The position numbers and the translations under genes were made by a program. 64,000 bases of DNA from Myxococcota bacterium (GTDB lineage: Bacteria > Myxococcota_A > UBA796 > JAFGLY01). How positions within the stretch are numbered: position 1 is the first letter of the stretch; every line of letters begins with the position of its first letter. Below, one piece after another: positions 52,654-61,487 of this stretch. The notes beneath the pieces were generated by a model. The model had not been told where the DNA came from and ran no database searches. It saw only the letters and a list, made by a program, of their open reading frames with translations. The stretch spans positions 1 to 64,000 of the forward strand of contig JAJRWT010000060.1 in the NCBI GenBank assembly GCA_024276675.1, written 5' to 3'.

Positions 52654-55371
52654 TCAGCGACCTGCGCCCACCCGGTGGTAGGGGAGCACCCGTACCGGGC
52701 CCAGGTGCTCCAGGGCACCCTCCAGTCTTTCGGCCGTTCCCACGACCACGATGACCATCCGCCCCGGGTCCAGGCGACTTCGAAGACAGGACTCCACGTC
52801 CTCGCGAGAGAGGTCTCGCATGGACTCCAGCAGAACCAGGGGGTTGACACCGGTGAGCTGCCTGCTCAACTCCAGACCCATGCGCTTGCTAACGGTGTCC
52901 ACCAGGAAGGCAGCCTGGTTCACCAGGGTATCGCGAGCCTGGTCCAGTTCTCGATTCGAAAGACCACGGGCCAGGAGATCCCGCAGCAGGTCCAACACCA
53001 GGTCTATGGTGTCCCGTGTCTGCTCCGTGGCCGGGAAGACCCACCAGGCCCAGCTCCCGGGCCCCCGTCGGGCCGTGGACCAGGAGTAGGCGCCGTAGCT
53101 CCACCCCCGCTTTTCACGCACCTGCTGCATCATCCTGGAGGAAAAGCTCCCCCCACCGAAGACCTGGTTGCCCAGGGCGAAAGCCGCGTGATCGGCATCG
53201 GAGAAGCTGGGCCCGGGATGGCCTCCTACCACCTGGGTCTGGCTGCGCTCCGGCTTGTCCACCAACAACACCCGCAGACCATCGTCCATGGACGGAGCAG
53301 GGGGCACACAGAGCCTGGGGGGAGCGCCCTTGACAGGTTCCAGCATACGGGTCAGCTCGTCCTGCCTCACACGCTCCACCGAACCGGCCAGGCCCAGCAC
53401 AGCCCCCCGGGCCCTGACATGGCGATTGTGGAACTCGCGCAGATCCCGGGCGACTATTCGCTCCAGGCCCCGCTCGGTTCCAGAGGGATCGTGACCATAG
53501 GGATGGTGGGGACCGTAGAGGAACTCCCTGAAAGCCAACGTGGCCAGGCGCTGGTCGTCTTCGCGTTGCTCGCGGGTGCTGTCCAGGAGTTCGGTCTTCA
53601 GACGTTCCACGTCGTGTTCGCGAAAAGCCGGCTGGGAGAGGGCCTCGGCCAGGAGGGCGGCAAACTGCTGCCAGCGTTCCGCCAACACCACCCCCTCGAA
53701 GCTGGTGTTGTCGGAACCTACGCTGGCCGACAACCATGCTCCGATCTGCTCCAGGGAGTTTTCGAAATCGGTTCGGGATCTGCCATGGGTACCACGCAGC
53801 ATCATGCGAGCGGTGATTCCGGCCAGGCCTTCCTTGCCCGGAGGATCCTGCGCCGAGCCAAAGGGAAAGGCAAGGCGGACGTGAAGCAGGGGGAGTATCG
53901 AATCCCTGGCCAGGAAGACGGTGGCTCCGTGGATATCCAGTTTCAGTGTTTCCCCCTGGGGCACGTCGTAGGTTGGAGTGCTCCCGGCGTCCAGTGAGGG
54001 GGGAAGATGGGGAAACTCTGAAACGATGGATTCAGCAACATCGGGTGCCCATCTGGTTCTTGAACCGTTGCCATTGGAGGCCCGCCCCAGGACCACGCTG
54101 CTCCCACCAGGCACCAAGTACCTGGCGACGACCCGCTGGACGTCTTCGACACTCACCGCATCCAACTGATGAACTCTCTCCAGTCCCAGCTCCCAGCTCC
54201 CGGCAGCCGCCAGGTTCATTCCCAGGAAGCTTGCCTTTCCCTGGCCAGTGGACAGCCCGCTCCAGAGCTGGGTGCGCATCTGATTCAAGCCCCGCTCCAG
54301 CTCTGCTTGCGTGATCCCGTCTCGGGCCAGCCTTTCCAGTTCGCCATCCAGCGTCCCCAGCAACTCCTGGGCCGGAACCCCGGCCCTGCCCACCAATTCC
54401 ACCTCGTAGAGGGCCTGGTGGCGAAAGACCGGCAGAGAGGCACCAGCCGAAACCGCAATTCCACCGTCGATGAAAGTCCGTTCCAGCCGACATGTACGCC
54501 CGGTGGACAGCACGGCGGACAACACCCGCAGGGCGGGGATGTCGGCGTGTGCCCAGGACGGAACCTTGTAGCCCACCAGCACCCGATCCGTGGAGACGGG
54601 CAGATCCAGCTCCAGGACCCTGCGCTCCACCTGGGAGGGTTCCTGGGGGAGCCGGTGGGGCGGCAGGTGGCTGGGAACCATGCCCCCATGGGTCCGGGAG
54701 ATGAGCCCCGCGGCCTGTTCCGGTTCAACGTCCCCCACCAGAATGATGGTGGCGTTGTCTGGAGCGTACCATTTCCGGTAGAAAGCCACGCAGTCTTCCA
54801 GGGTGATGGCACGAAGATCCTCGAGCCAGCCGATGGTGGGCCAGCGATACGGATGCTCCTGGAAGGCGAGGGCCCAGAGCTTTTCGGCCATCTGACCCTC
54901 CGGGTCGTTGTCTACCCGGAAACGCCGCTCGTTGATCACCACCTGACGCTCGTTCTCCAACTGCTCTTGCGTAAGTCGGATGCCCTGCATCCTGCTGGCC
55001 TCGAGGCCGGCCAGCAGTTCCAGTCCCCCCACTGGAACCGACTGGGTGAAGACGGTTTCGTCCAACCAGGTCCAGGCGTTCAGGCCATCCGCGCCGATGG
55101 ACTCCAGGGCCCGGGAAAAATAGCCGTCGTCGTAATCCCTGGTGGCCTTGAACATCAGGTGCTCAAAGAGGTGCGCCATACCGGTGCGCCCCGGCGACTC
55201 CTGGGCGGAGCCCACCTGGAACCATGTCTGCCAGGCCACCACTGGAGCGCGGTGGTCCGGCAGCACCAGCAGCCGGAGCCCATTGTCCATCGAAAATGTC
55301 ACGACCCGCAGCCCCCCCAGAAAGGGGATGTTACGGTTCGTCTCGAAAGAACCTGTACTACACAAACACAC
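52654..55371 (-). CDS. Two-domain M16 (insulinase/pitrilysin-like) zinc peptidase
   Basis: 905 residues, two M16 repeats. The N-terminal half is catalytic, with the inverted zinc motif HLFEH (H67, E70, H71) and ENERQVVINERRF for the third ligand. The C-terminal half (after about residue 460) has lost it. The frame opens at GTG 55371; TTG two codons later has GGAGG at better spacing, and a GTG at 55302 is another option, so the start is uncertain. No signal peptide is seen. Related proteins degrade peptides or process precursors. The next gene is divergent. Confidence 0.88.
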   Translation of the reverse strand: MCLCSTGSFETNRNIPFLGGLRVVTFSMDNGLRLLVLPDHRAPVVAWQTWFQVGSAQESPGRTGMAHLFEHLMFKATRDYDDGYFSRALESIGADGLNAWTWLDETVFTQSVPVGGLELLAGLEASRMQGIRLTQEQLENERQVVINERRFRVDNDPEGQMAEKLWALAFQEHPYRWPTIGWLEDLRAITLEDCVAFYRKWYAPDNATIILVGDVEPEQAAGLISRTHGGMVPSHLPPHRLPQEPSQVERRVLELDLPVSTDRVLVGYKVPSWAHADIPALRVLSAVLSTGRTCRLERTFIDGGIAVSAGASLPVFRHQALYEVELVGRAGVPAQELLGTLDGELERLARDGITQAELERGLNQMRTQLWSGLSTGQGKASFLGMNLAAAGSWELGLERVHQLDAVSVEDVQRVVARYLVPGGSSVVLGRASNGNGSRTRWAPDVAESIVSEFPHLPPSLDAGSTPTYDVPQGETLKLDIHGATVFLARDSILPLLHVRLAFPFGSAQDPPGKEGLAGITARMMLRGTHGRSRTDFENSLEQIGAWLSASVGSDNTSFEGVVLAERWQQFAALLAEALSQPAFREHDVERLKTELLDSTREQREDDQRLATLAFREFLYGPHHPYGHDPSGTERGLERIVARDLREFHNRHVRARGAVLGLAGSVERVRQDELTRMLEPVKGAPPRLCVPPAPSMDDGLRVLLVDKPERSQTQVVGGHPGPSFSDADHAAFALGNQVFGGGSFSSRMMQQVREKRGWSYGAYSWSTARRGPGSWAWWVFPATEQTRDTIDLVLDLLRDLLARGLSNRELDQARDTLVNQAAFLVDTVSKRMGLELSRQLTGVNPLVLLESMRDLSREDVESCLRSRLDPGRMVIVVVGTAERLEGALEHLGPVRVLPYHRVGAGR

Positions 55372-55558
55372 CTCCGTCAGCGTCCCGGGTGGCGACCCAT
55401 ATAAGGCTCTCGGGTTGGCGCGTCACCCGGTAATACCCGGCCATGGTAGGCCCGGGACAGACACAAGGTCCTCAAAGCGCCCTATTTCCACCAGGGGCTA
55501 CCTATCGTGGCCCCGGATACGGTAGATTGGTGTAGTACCACAAACGCAGGAGCCAAGC

Positions 55559-57301
55559 GTGCTGAAAAAGTTACCCCTTCTGCTGGCCATGCTGTTCGTA
55601 CTCTCCTGTTCGACACAGCAAGATCCCCTGGCAAGAATCGACCACCGCTATGCCGAGATCCTGGCGGACCTCAATGCCGCCAGGCGCGACACCACCCGCA
55701 ACGTCCACAACAAGGACGCCCTGCGCCGCAAGGTCGCTTTCGAGCAGCAGATCCTGGCCTTCTTCAATGATCCCGCCGTGATGAGCGCCATCGAGCAGGC
55801 GCGCAAGAGTCCCGAAGGCACGCTGCTTCGCCACAAGGGCGAATCCTACTGGCGACAGGCAGTGGTCTCCCGAGCCTGGACAAAAAAAGAAAAGGAACAG
55901 GAGACCAGGCTCCTGGCAATACTCGACAACATCTCCGGCTCCCAGGCCAGTTGGGGCCATCCCGATGGCAGGACCCAGGTCCCCCTGAACGGTCCATGGC
56001 TCAGCACTTCCCAGGACGCCGACGCCATGCCAGGGGATCTCCGCGAAGACCTGGACGCCGAATACGTGGACCATCGAATGCGCCTGGTGGGTGACGATCT
56101 ACGTGATCTCATCCAGCTTCGCAACCGGGTGGCCAAGCGGGCCGGCTTTGAAACATACTGGCACCTGGCACTCTTCAACCGGGGACTGGACCAGAACGAC
56201 GTGGACAAGCTCGTCCAAGAACTCCACTCCGTAATTGTCCCCTTGAACAGGGCCAGAGCCCAGATCGTAGAGCTTCAGGCCCAGCGAATGGGGATCGCCA
56301 ACGACTTCGCCAACAACCCGCTGCTCCGCAGAGCCGCCGGCCTGGAAACCGACAACACCGTGGCGGAATCGTACTTCGACACCGACCTGGCGGAGAGCCG
56401 CATCCGTGAATCCCTCAGCGATATGGGTATAGACCTGGGCAACCTACAGATCTACTACGGGCCCTCCCGCTACACGCTCCCCGGTGCCTACAGCTTCCCC
56501 ATCAGGCCGCCCGATCTCCTGGCCATGATCATCAGCGTCGACAAACGCTTCGACACCTGGTTCTACGAGGCCATGATCCACGAGTCGGGCTACATCTGGT
56601 GGTGGCGCAACCTCCAGGCCCAGGCCCTTGCCAGCCCCGTACTGTGGGAACCGCCATCCGCGTACATGGAAGGCTTTGCTCAACTCTTCGAACGAATCAT
56701 GTACGAACCGGCCTGGTTGAAGCGCTACATCCCCGACATCCCTCCGCAGCTCCTCCAGCAGCTCTCCGACAACCGAGCCCAGCAGGCCGTGCGCGCCATC
56801 ACCGAGAGCATCATCGAGACGGCGGTGGAGCGACGCGCCTACGAGGATCCCACCAACTGGGGCGCCGTGGCTCGCTACTGCACCGACATGGAATCCACCT
56901 ACGATCTGCACGTGGAGCCCACACCCACCACCAGCGACGGGCTCCCCTACTGCGAGGCCTTGCTGCATCCCTTGATCTGGCACTACCCCGCCTATGCCCA
57001 GAACTACATCTTCTCCTACATCACCGAAGCCAGGCTCTTCGAAGCCCTGCGCGCCGACCTGGGCACGCCGGTGGCCAACGGCGCCGTGGGTCCGTGGCTG
57101 GTGGACAACATCATACAGGGAGGGGCTTCCTCGCCTTTCGAATCCCGCCTGGATTCCGTCTCGCCGGACACCGACCGGACGGCGGCGCTCAAGCGTTACA
57201 TCAAGCCTCCCGCTCCCCTGGCGCCGGAACCGCCCGCCAACGCCCCATCGCCAGCCCCATCCCCCCCCAGGAAAGGCGACAATAACAAGTTGCCGCGCTG
57301 A
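55559..57301 (+). CDS. Lipoprotein related to M2/M3 metallopeptidases with altered zinc motif
   Basis: 580 residues. A lipoprotein signal peptide (LLLAMLFVLSC) is followed by a helical alpha-type peptidase fold of the M2/M3 kind. Where HExxH is expected, the sequence is MIHESGYIWWW: H341, E342, then Tyr345 instead of the second His. E371 (in YMEGFAQLFER) is at the position of the third ligand. The Tyr codon is TAC, one base from His CAC. The protein may be inactive or use other ligands. GTG 55559 has AGGAG 6 bases upstream. The tail is Pro/Ala-rich. Confidence 0.72.
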   Translation: MLKKLPLLLAMLFVLSCSTQQDPLARIDHRYAEILADLNAARRDTTRNVHNKDALRRKVAFEQQILAFFNDPAVMSAIEQARKSPEGTLLRHKGESYWRQAVVSRAWTKKEKEQETRLLAILDNISGSQASWGHPDGRTQVPLNGPWLSTSQDADAMPGDLREDLDAEYVDHRMRLVGDDLRDLIQLRNRVAKRAGFETYWHLALFNRGLDQNDVDKLVQELHSVIVPLNRARAQIVELQAQRMGIANDFANNPLLRRAAGLETDNTVAESYFDTDLAESRIRESLSDMGIDLGNLQIYYGPSRYTLPGAYSFPIRPPDLLAMIISVDKRFDTWFYEAMIHESGYIWWWRNLQAQALASPVLWEPPSAYMEGFAQLFERIMYEPAWLKRYIPDIPPQLLQQLSDNRAQQAVRAITESIIETAVERRAYEDPTNWGAVARYCTDMESTYDLHVEPTPTTSDGLPYCEALLHPLIWHYPAYAQNYIFSYITEARLFEALRADLGTPVANGAVGPWLVDNIIQGGASSPFESRLDSVSPDTDRTAALKRYIKPPAPLAPEPPANAPSPAPSPPRKGDNNKLPR

Positions 57302-57353
57302 GGAGGCTCCCATGGCCGAAGCGGCCCATTCCCAATCCATCCGGCGGTTGCCA

Positions 57354-57560
57354 GATCCCGTCCAGCAACTGCTCCGCAGCCAGGGCAGCGACGCCGGGCG
57401 CCAGGGGAAAGCTCCTTGAGCCCGAGTGGATCACGGTGAGTTCGTCGAGTTCCAGCTCAGTCTGGGCCATGCGAATGCCTCGGCTGAGCCTCGGGGCTGA
57501 TGTTCGCCTGAACTCGAAAGCCAGCCGGCGACCGTGGACCATGACCAGCAGGTCGTGCAT
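57354..57560 (-). pseudogene. Remnant of a DUF4143-type AAA ATPase (C-terminal part)
   Basis: The leftward frame contains LMHDLLVMVHGRRLAFEFRR, then TSAPRLSRGIRMAQTELELD and IHSGSRSFPLAPGVAAL. This matches, from memory, the C-terminal domain of DUF4143 ATPases (the FEFKRTSAPR block). The AAA domain and most of DUF4143 are missing upstream, and no start or ribosome site is evident. It is an orphan fragment. Confidence 0.6.
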
Positions 57561-57678
57561 CAGGCATGTGTTGATGAATGGGTAACGCCACCGTGCGCTG
57601 TCGGGATCGGACCTGCACTCCGAATTTTCAACTATCATTGAATCATCTCACCAGCTTGCCCCTGCGTGCTTCTGGTAG

Positions 57679-58401
57679 CTGTCGTGTTATGATCCGGGGA
57701 GAAAAGGCAGCCGAAGGCTGCCGGCCTGTGCCATGGCTGGAAGCCGTCGCCCCCGCTGGCGGCAGGACTTTGGCGCGTGCCTGGTACGGGATTACACCTG
57801 CCAAAGACCCCACCGCTCCGCTGTTGTCTTCTACTTGTGGAACGGCGAACCGGGCTACTGCTGGCTGTTTCCCACGGGCCAGGGCTACCGGCTGGGGGCA
57901 GGGTTCCTGGGCTCGGCCGCCAAGAGCACGCGGCGGCACCTGGACAGCATGGAGCAGTTCTGCCAGGCCAGCGGCCTTCTCCCCGGGGAGCGCCGGCTAC
58001 ACCGCATCTCGGGTGCCCTGGCTCCCGTCAGGCTGCCCGCCACCATCGCCGCCCAGCGTGTACTGCTGGTGGGCGATGCCGCCGGGCTGTTGGATCCCTT
58101 GAGCGGTGAGGGTATCTACAACGCCATGAGGAGCGGCCAGGCCGCCGGACTGGTCCTCGGCCAGGGCCTGGACCGGCCAGCTCGAAGGTACCTGCGGGCC
58201 ATCCGTCCCCTGCTCCGCGAGGTCGGGCCACCCGGCGCATCCCATCCCGGCCTCATGGTGGCGGCATTGAAGGCCTACTTCGGACTGGTTCCAGGGCTGG
58301 ATCGGCTCGGACTGGGAGGGCTCGCCAGGCGCCCATTCGTCAACCGTTTGTTCAGGCGCGGCAGCCTCCCGCCTGGCAGCCACTACCGTCGGCTCCACTA
58401 G
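57679..58401 (+). pseudogene. 5'-truncated geranylgeranyl-reductase-like FAD oxidoreductase
   Basis: The frame opens at 57679 (first ATG 57733) and carries the second half of a geranylgeranyl-reductase/FixC-type flavoprotein. It has YCWLFPTGQGYRLGAGF and the hallmark LLVGDAAGLLDPLSGEGIYN. The N-terminal Rossmann FAD-binding GxGxxG region, about 150 residues, is absent, and the preceding DNA is a remnant of another gene. It is probably a broken gene; an intact short protein would lack the dinucleotide-binding fold. Confidence 0.7.
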
Positions 58402-58681
58402 GACCCGACCGTAGAACTCAGGACGGCTCTGGCATCCTGGGTGTGAGCATTTTCTCCCGGTCCCCCAACCCCATCGAGAAAACCGGCTTCACCGTCCGCG
58501 GCGTCCCCCTCGCCGACGACGTGGAGCGAGCGGTTTCGGCCCTGACCCGCTGTCCCATGGAGTCGCTGCGAGTCCCCGGAACAACCAGGGACCTTCTCAT
58601 CGCCAGTGTGCGCAGTTTGCTGGACCTGGGCCTGCGCCAGACCGCCCGACCCGGCCCTGGGTTTGAGGGTCTGCCTACCCT

Positions 58682-58756
58682 TGCCCCCGAAAGTGGAACA
58701 CTTTCGGACCTATGCCCGCATATGTGGAACACCTGTGCCCCCGAAAGTGGAACACT
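58682..58756. repeat. 21-bp direct repeats with a third imperfect copy
   Basis: TGCCCCCGAAAGTGGAACACT occurs at 58682-58702 and identically at 58736-58756. A diverged copy (TGCCCGCATATGTGGAACACC) lies between at 58713-58733. Multiple terminal repeats of this size are typical of IS ends (for example IS21 family), so this may be a transposon scar. Confidence 0.5.
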
Positions 58757-58950
58757 GCGCTATAGAGGAGCTGGCACTCCACGATGGAAAGTACCTTTTC
58801 GCTAATTGCGCGCTGCGTCGGGCAGGCGGCCCGGGCGGGCGCCAGCAGGGTGCCCATGACTTGGTCTCCGTGAAGACGAGAGAAACGTGACTACAGGTCA
58901 AGCTAGCGCAGCGCCGGCCCTGTGGGCAACCACAATCGTAGGCCCAGATC

Positions 58951-58966
58951 TGGCACGCAACTCGCT
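58951..58966 (+). promoter_or_regulatory. Possible sigma-54 promoter upstream of the CAP-domain gene
   Basis: TGGCACGCAACTCGCT: perfect TGGCACG -24 block and TGG-N10-GC spacing; the -12 block is TCGCT in place of TTGCT. It is about 250 bases from the start codon. Confidence 0.35.
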
Positions 58967-59222
58967 TTTGACATCAATCTCAACCCTCATTGACACTTGG
59001 GGGGCGAACCGACCGTCACGACGGGAGCCGCTTCCCCGGGGATTCAGGAGCTACAGGTGAATGCCAGAGCGATCACCAGCATCTTCGGGCTCCTGAATGT
59101 AGAATCATTGCCAAGACAGGCTCGCGGGACCTGCACGTGCTTACGGAGCCCTGGTACATTTCGGAGTCGGGCTCAAAGCCAACCGGCTCCGGCTTCCCGG
59201 GTGACTCGCAACGGAGAGTACA

Positions 59223-59873
59223 TTGCGCTTCCTGCCACTCCTCATGCTGCTGTGGGCCTGCACCGACGACCTGCCCCTGGCGGCGCCCTGGCCGGGCAGC
59301 CGTCACTGGAGCGACCCCCTGGATACCGGTCCATCCATGGACCCCACGGACACAGACCAGCAATCCGGACCCGCTCCCCATGGCGACACCGCCCCCGAAG
59401 ACGAGCCACCTTGCAGCGAGATCGTGGTGGACTGGCCGGAGGACTGGACCGTCTGGGAAGAGTTGGTTCTGGATCTCACCAATCTCCACCGATCCCAGGG
59501 TGCAGATTGCGGGGTGTACGGCTACCAGCCACCGGCTGGCGATCTCGTCATGGACGAAGACCTGCGCTGCGCTGCGCGTGTCCAGGCCTGGGACATGGGC
59601 GACCGCAACTACTTCTCCCACGACAGCCCCGGTGGTCCACTGGGCGACGACGTCTACGAAAGAATCTACAACGCCGGCTTCTCCGGCGGGTTCGTGGGTG
59701 AAAACATAGCGGCCGGCTACAACTCCCCGGATTCCGTCATCGCCGGCTGGCTGGCATCGGACGGACACTGCCAGAACATGATGCAGCAGGGCTACCACTA
59801 CATCGGCGTGGGCTACGCCTACATGACCGGCTCCTCGTATGGATACTACTGGGTCCAGGACTTCGGTGGGTGA
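59223..59873 (+). CDS. CAP-domain (SCP/PR-1 family) lipoprotein
   Basis: 216 residues: lipoprotein signal (FLPLLMLLWAC), an Asp/Thr/Pro-rich spacer of about 45 residues, then a full CAP domain (LHRSQGADCGVYG, NYFSHDSPGG, GENIAAGYNSPDSVI, GHCQNMMQQGYHYIGVGYA, YWVQDFG). The conserved His/Glu cavity residues are present. The start is TTG 59223 with GGAGA just upstream. CAP proteins are secreted and their bacterial roles are mostly unknown. It probably faces the periplasm or cell surface. Confidence 0.85.
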   Translation: MRFLPLLMLLWACTDDLPLAAPWPGSRHWSDPLDTGPSMDPTDTDQQSGPAPHGDTAPEDEPPCSEIVVDWPEDWTVWEELVLDLTNLHRSQGADCGVYGYQPPAGDLVMDEDLRCAARVQAWDMGDRNYFSHDSPGGPLGDDVYERIYNAGFSGGFVGENIAAGYNSPDSVIAGWLASDGHCQNMMQQGYHYIGVGYAYMTGSSYGYYWVQDFGG

Positions 59874-59885
59874 GCCGGGTTCAAG

Positions 59886-59909
59886 GGCAGCCACGCTCCG
59901 GGCTGCCCA
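59886..59909. terminator. Hairpin between convergent genes
   Basis: GGGCAGCC (59886-59893) pairs exactly with GGCTGCCC (59902-59909) around an 8-base loop, in the short gap between the CAP-domain gene and the radical SAM gene. Possible bidirectional terminator; no T-tract. Confidence 0.4.
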
Positions 59910-59955
59910 ACCGACATGCGAACCACGAGAAAGGGAACACCAGCAATCCTCGGTG

Positions 59956-61314
59956 TTATTCTTCGCGCAGCACACTGTCGAAGCTGCTACCGCGAACCTT
60001 GCGAGCGGTCTGGCGAGCCTGGTAGAAGAGGCGCGCCGCGCTCTGCACTCCCGCCACGGCGTGCCGCATGGTGCCGGGGTTCCAGTAGCGGCCCTCCACC
60101 AGGTCGTCGTCGGGATCCACGAGGCCGGCCTCGATGGCCAGCTCTCGTATGGGGGTGTGGGGATAGATGCGGATGGGCTGCATGAGCAGCAGCGAAAACA
60201 TGCGCAGCCTTGGGCCCAGGTGCCAGCGAGCCCGAGCCAGAAACACCAGCAACCGGGCCAGGGAACGCCAGTCCTCGCCCGGTGCGTTCAGGAAGAAGGA
60301 GTACTCCACGTCCATGTCGTATTTCTTGGCGATCTCCCATGTATAGAGCAGGTCTTCGTGGCGAAAGTTCTTCCTGAGCCGCAGCAGCATACGGTCGTCC
60401 ACGTGGTCGGGGCTGAAGGAGAGCATCCCGCAACCCGCCCGCTTGAGCCAGGTGAGCAGCCGGTGTGGCAGGGCCGCCCTGCTCTCGTTGAACCAGGCGG
60501 ACCACTTGACGTCCAGGCGGCGCCTTACCATTTCCTGGCAGATCTCGATGGCATGGGCAGGGGGAATGTTGAACATCTGATCGCAGAAGAACATCTGCCG
60601 CACACCGTGCTCCTTCACCAGTTCTTCCACTTCGTCCACCACGTCCACGGGACGACGCATCCTGAGGGTATTGCCCGCCAGGTAGGTATCCGAGCAATGA
60701 ATACAGCGCAGCACGCAGCCGCGCTTGGCCTGCACACCCACGCTCACGAAGGAGCTGGCGGCGTAGGGCCCCAGGGGCAGAAGGTCACGGCGAGGAGGGC
60801 CCAGGGATGTAAAATCCACCCTGTCCGGCGGCCCGCTGAACCGTACCGCGCCGCCCTTCCGGTAGTAGACACCGGGTACCTTCCAGGGCTGCTCCAGGTA
60901 CCGGAGCAGCATGGGGAAGCGATCTTCACCCTCCCCCCACAAACCGAAGTCCAACTGGGGAAGGCGCTCCATGAGTGGCTCGCTGTACAAGGAAAATGCC
61001 GTTCCTCCGCCAACGATAGGAATACCGGGCGCAGCGCGTCTAACGCTCTTCAGGGCCAGGCGCTGAGGCTCGATGTCGTCGGTGTGCAGGTGGGGCATGC
61101 CCACCTTCATGTTGCGGAAAGATACGCCCACGACATCGGGGGCCATGGACTTTATCTTCTGCTCCAGGGCGTCGAAGGGAGCTTTCCGATGGAGATTGAC
61201 ATCGAAGATCTCCACATGGTGCCCGCGGAGCCCCGTGGCCAGGTAGGCCAGGCCCAGCGGGTAGACCAGTTCCATGTCCAACGCGGTGAAGGCCTGGACC
61301 AGCAACACTCGCAT
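59956..61314 (-). CDS. B12-binding-domain radical SAM protein
   Basis: 452 residues. The N-terminal cobalamin-binding-like domain (VLLVQAFTALDMELVYPLGLAYLATGLRG in form, written here as the fold only from residues 3-31) leads to IVGGGTAFSLYSEPLM. The radical SAM core has C200, C204 and C207 in the CxxxCxxC motif. A typical DxxHxxG B12 motif is not visible, so cobalamin binding is uncertain. Members methylate unactivated carbons or modify lipids and natural products (BchE, HpnP-like). The substrate is unknown. It stands alone between CAP-domain genes. Confidence 0.82.
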   Translation of the reverse strand: MRVLLVQAFTALDMELVYPLGLAYLATGLRGHHVEIFDVNLHRKAPFDALEQKIKSMAPDVVGVSFRNMKVGMPHLHTDDIEPQRLALKSVRRAAPGIPIVGGGTAFSLYSEPLMERLPQLDFGLWGEGEDRFPMLLRYLEQPWKVPGVYYRKGGAVRFSGPPDRVDFTSLGPPRRDLLPLGPYAASSFVSVGVQAKRGCVLRCIHCSDTYLAGNTLRMRRPVDVVDEVEELVKEHGVRQMFFCDQMFNIPPAHAIEICQEMVRRRLDVKWSAWFNESRAALPHRLLTWLKRAGCGMLSFSPDHVDDRMLLRLRKNFRHEDLLYTWEIAKKYDMDVEYSFFLNAPGEDWRSLARLLVFLARARWHLGPRLRMFSLLLMQPIRIYPHTPIRELAIEAGLVDPDDDLVEGRYWNPGTMRHAVAGVQSAARLFYQARQTARKVRGSSFDSVLREE

Positions 61315-61460
61315 GTGATCTCCTCACTGTCCTCATTGAAAATCATTCCGGCGGAGGAAGAAACCCCTGCTCCGTTACACCGCTCCTTTAGCACGCCGCA
61401 CACGGCTGATGCCCGGCTGGCAGGTGAACCACGAGCCGCAGCGAAGCGCATGGACGCTCG

Positions 61461-61477
61461 CCCCGGTTCTCCCGGGG
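61461..61477. terminator. Short GC hairpin after the CAP-domain gene at 61.5-62.7 kb
   Basis: CCCCGG (61461-61466) and CCGGGG (61472-61477) with a TTCTC loop, about 10 bases past the stop at 61488 in the leftward direction. No T-tract. Confidence 0.3.
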
Positions 61478-61487
61478 TGGCCCAGGT

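Larger units (their letters stand above)
58402..59222. other. 820-bp decayed intergenic stretch
   Basis: No intact gene is supported. A rightward frame from 58443 (start GTG) to about 58650 might be a fragment of an unknown protein. It then runs into repeats of GTGGAACAC. The stretch from 58860 to 59222 shows no coding signal; it holds a possible sigma-54 promoter at 58951-58966 and AT-richer sequence. Confidence 0.4.

Noticed and set aside
54169..55404. 411-codon rightward frame opposite the M16 peptidase
   Set aside because: The complementary strand carries the intact HLFEH peptidase; this frame has no family features.
57312..57419. 35-codon rightward frame with a strong AGGAGG site
   Set aside because: It lies antisense to the DUF4143 remnant, has no hydrophobic or structured features, and is more likely a chance frame after the peptidase-like gene.
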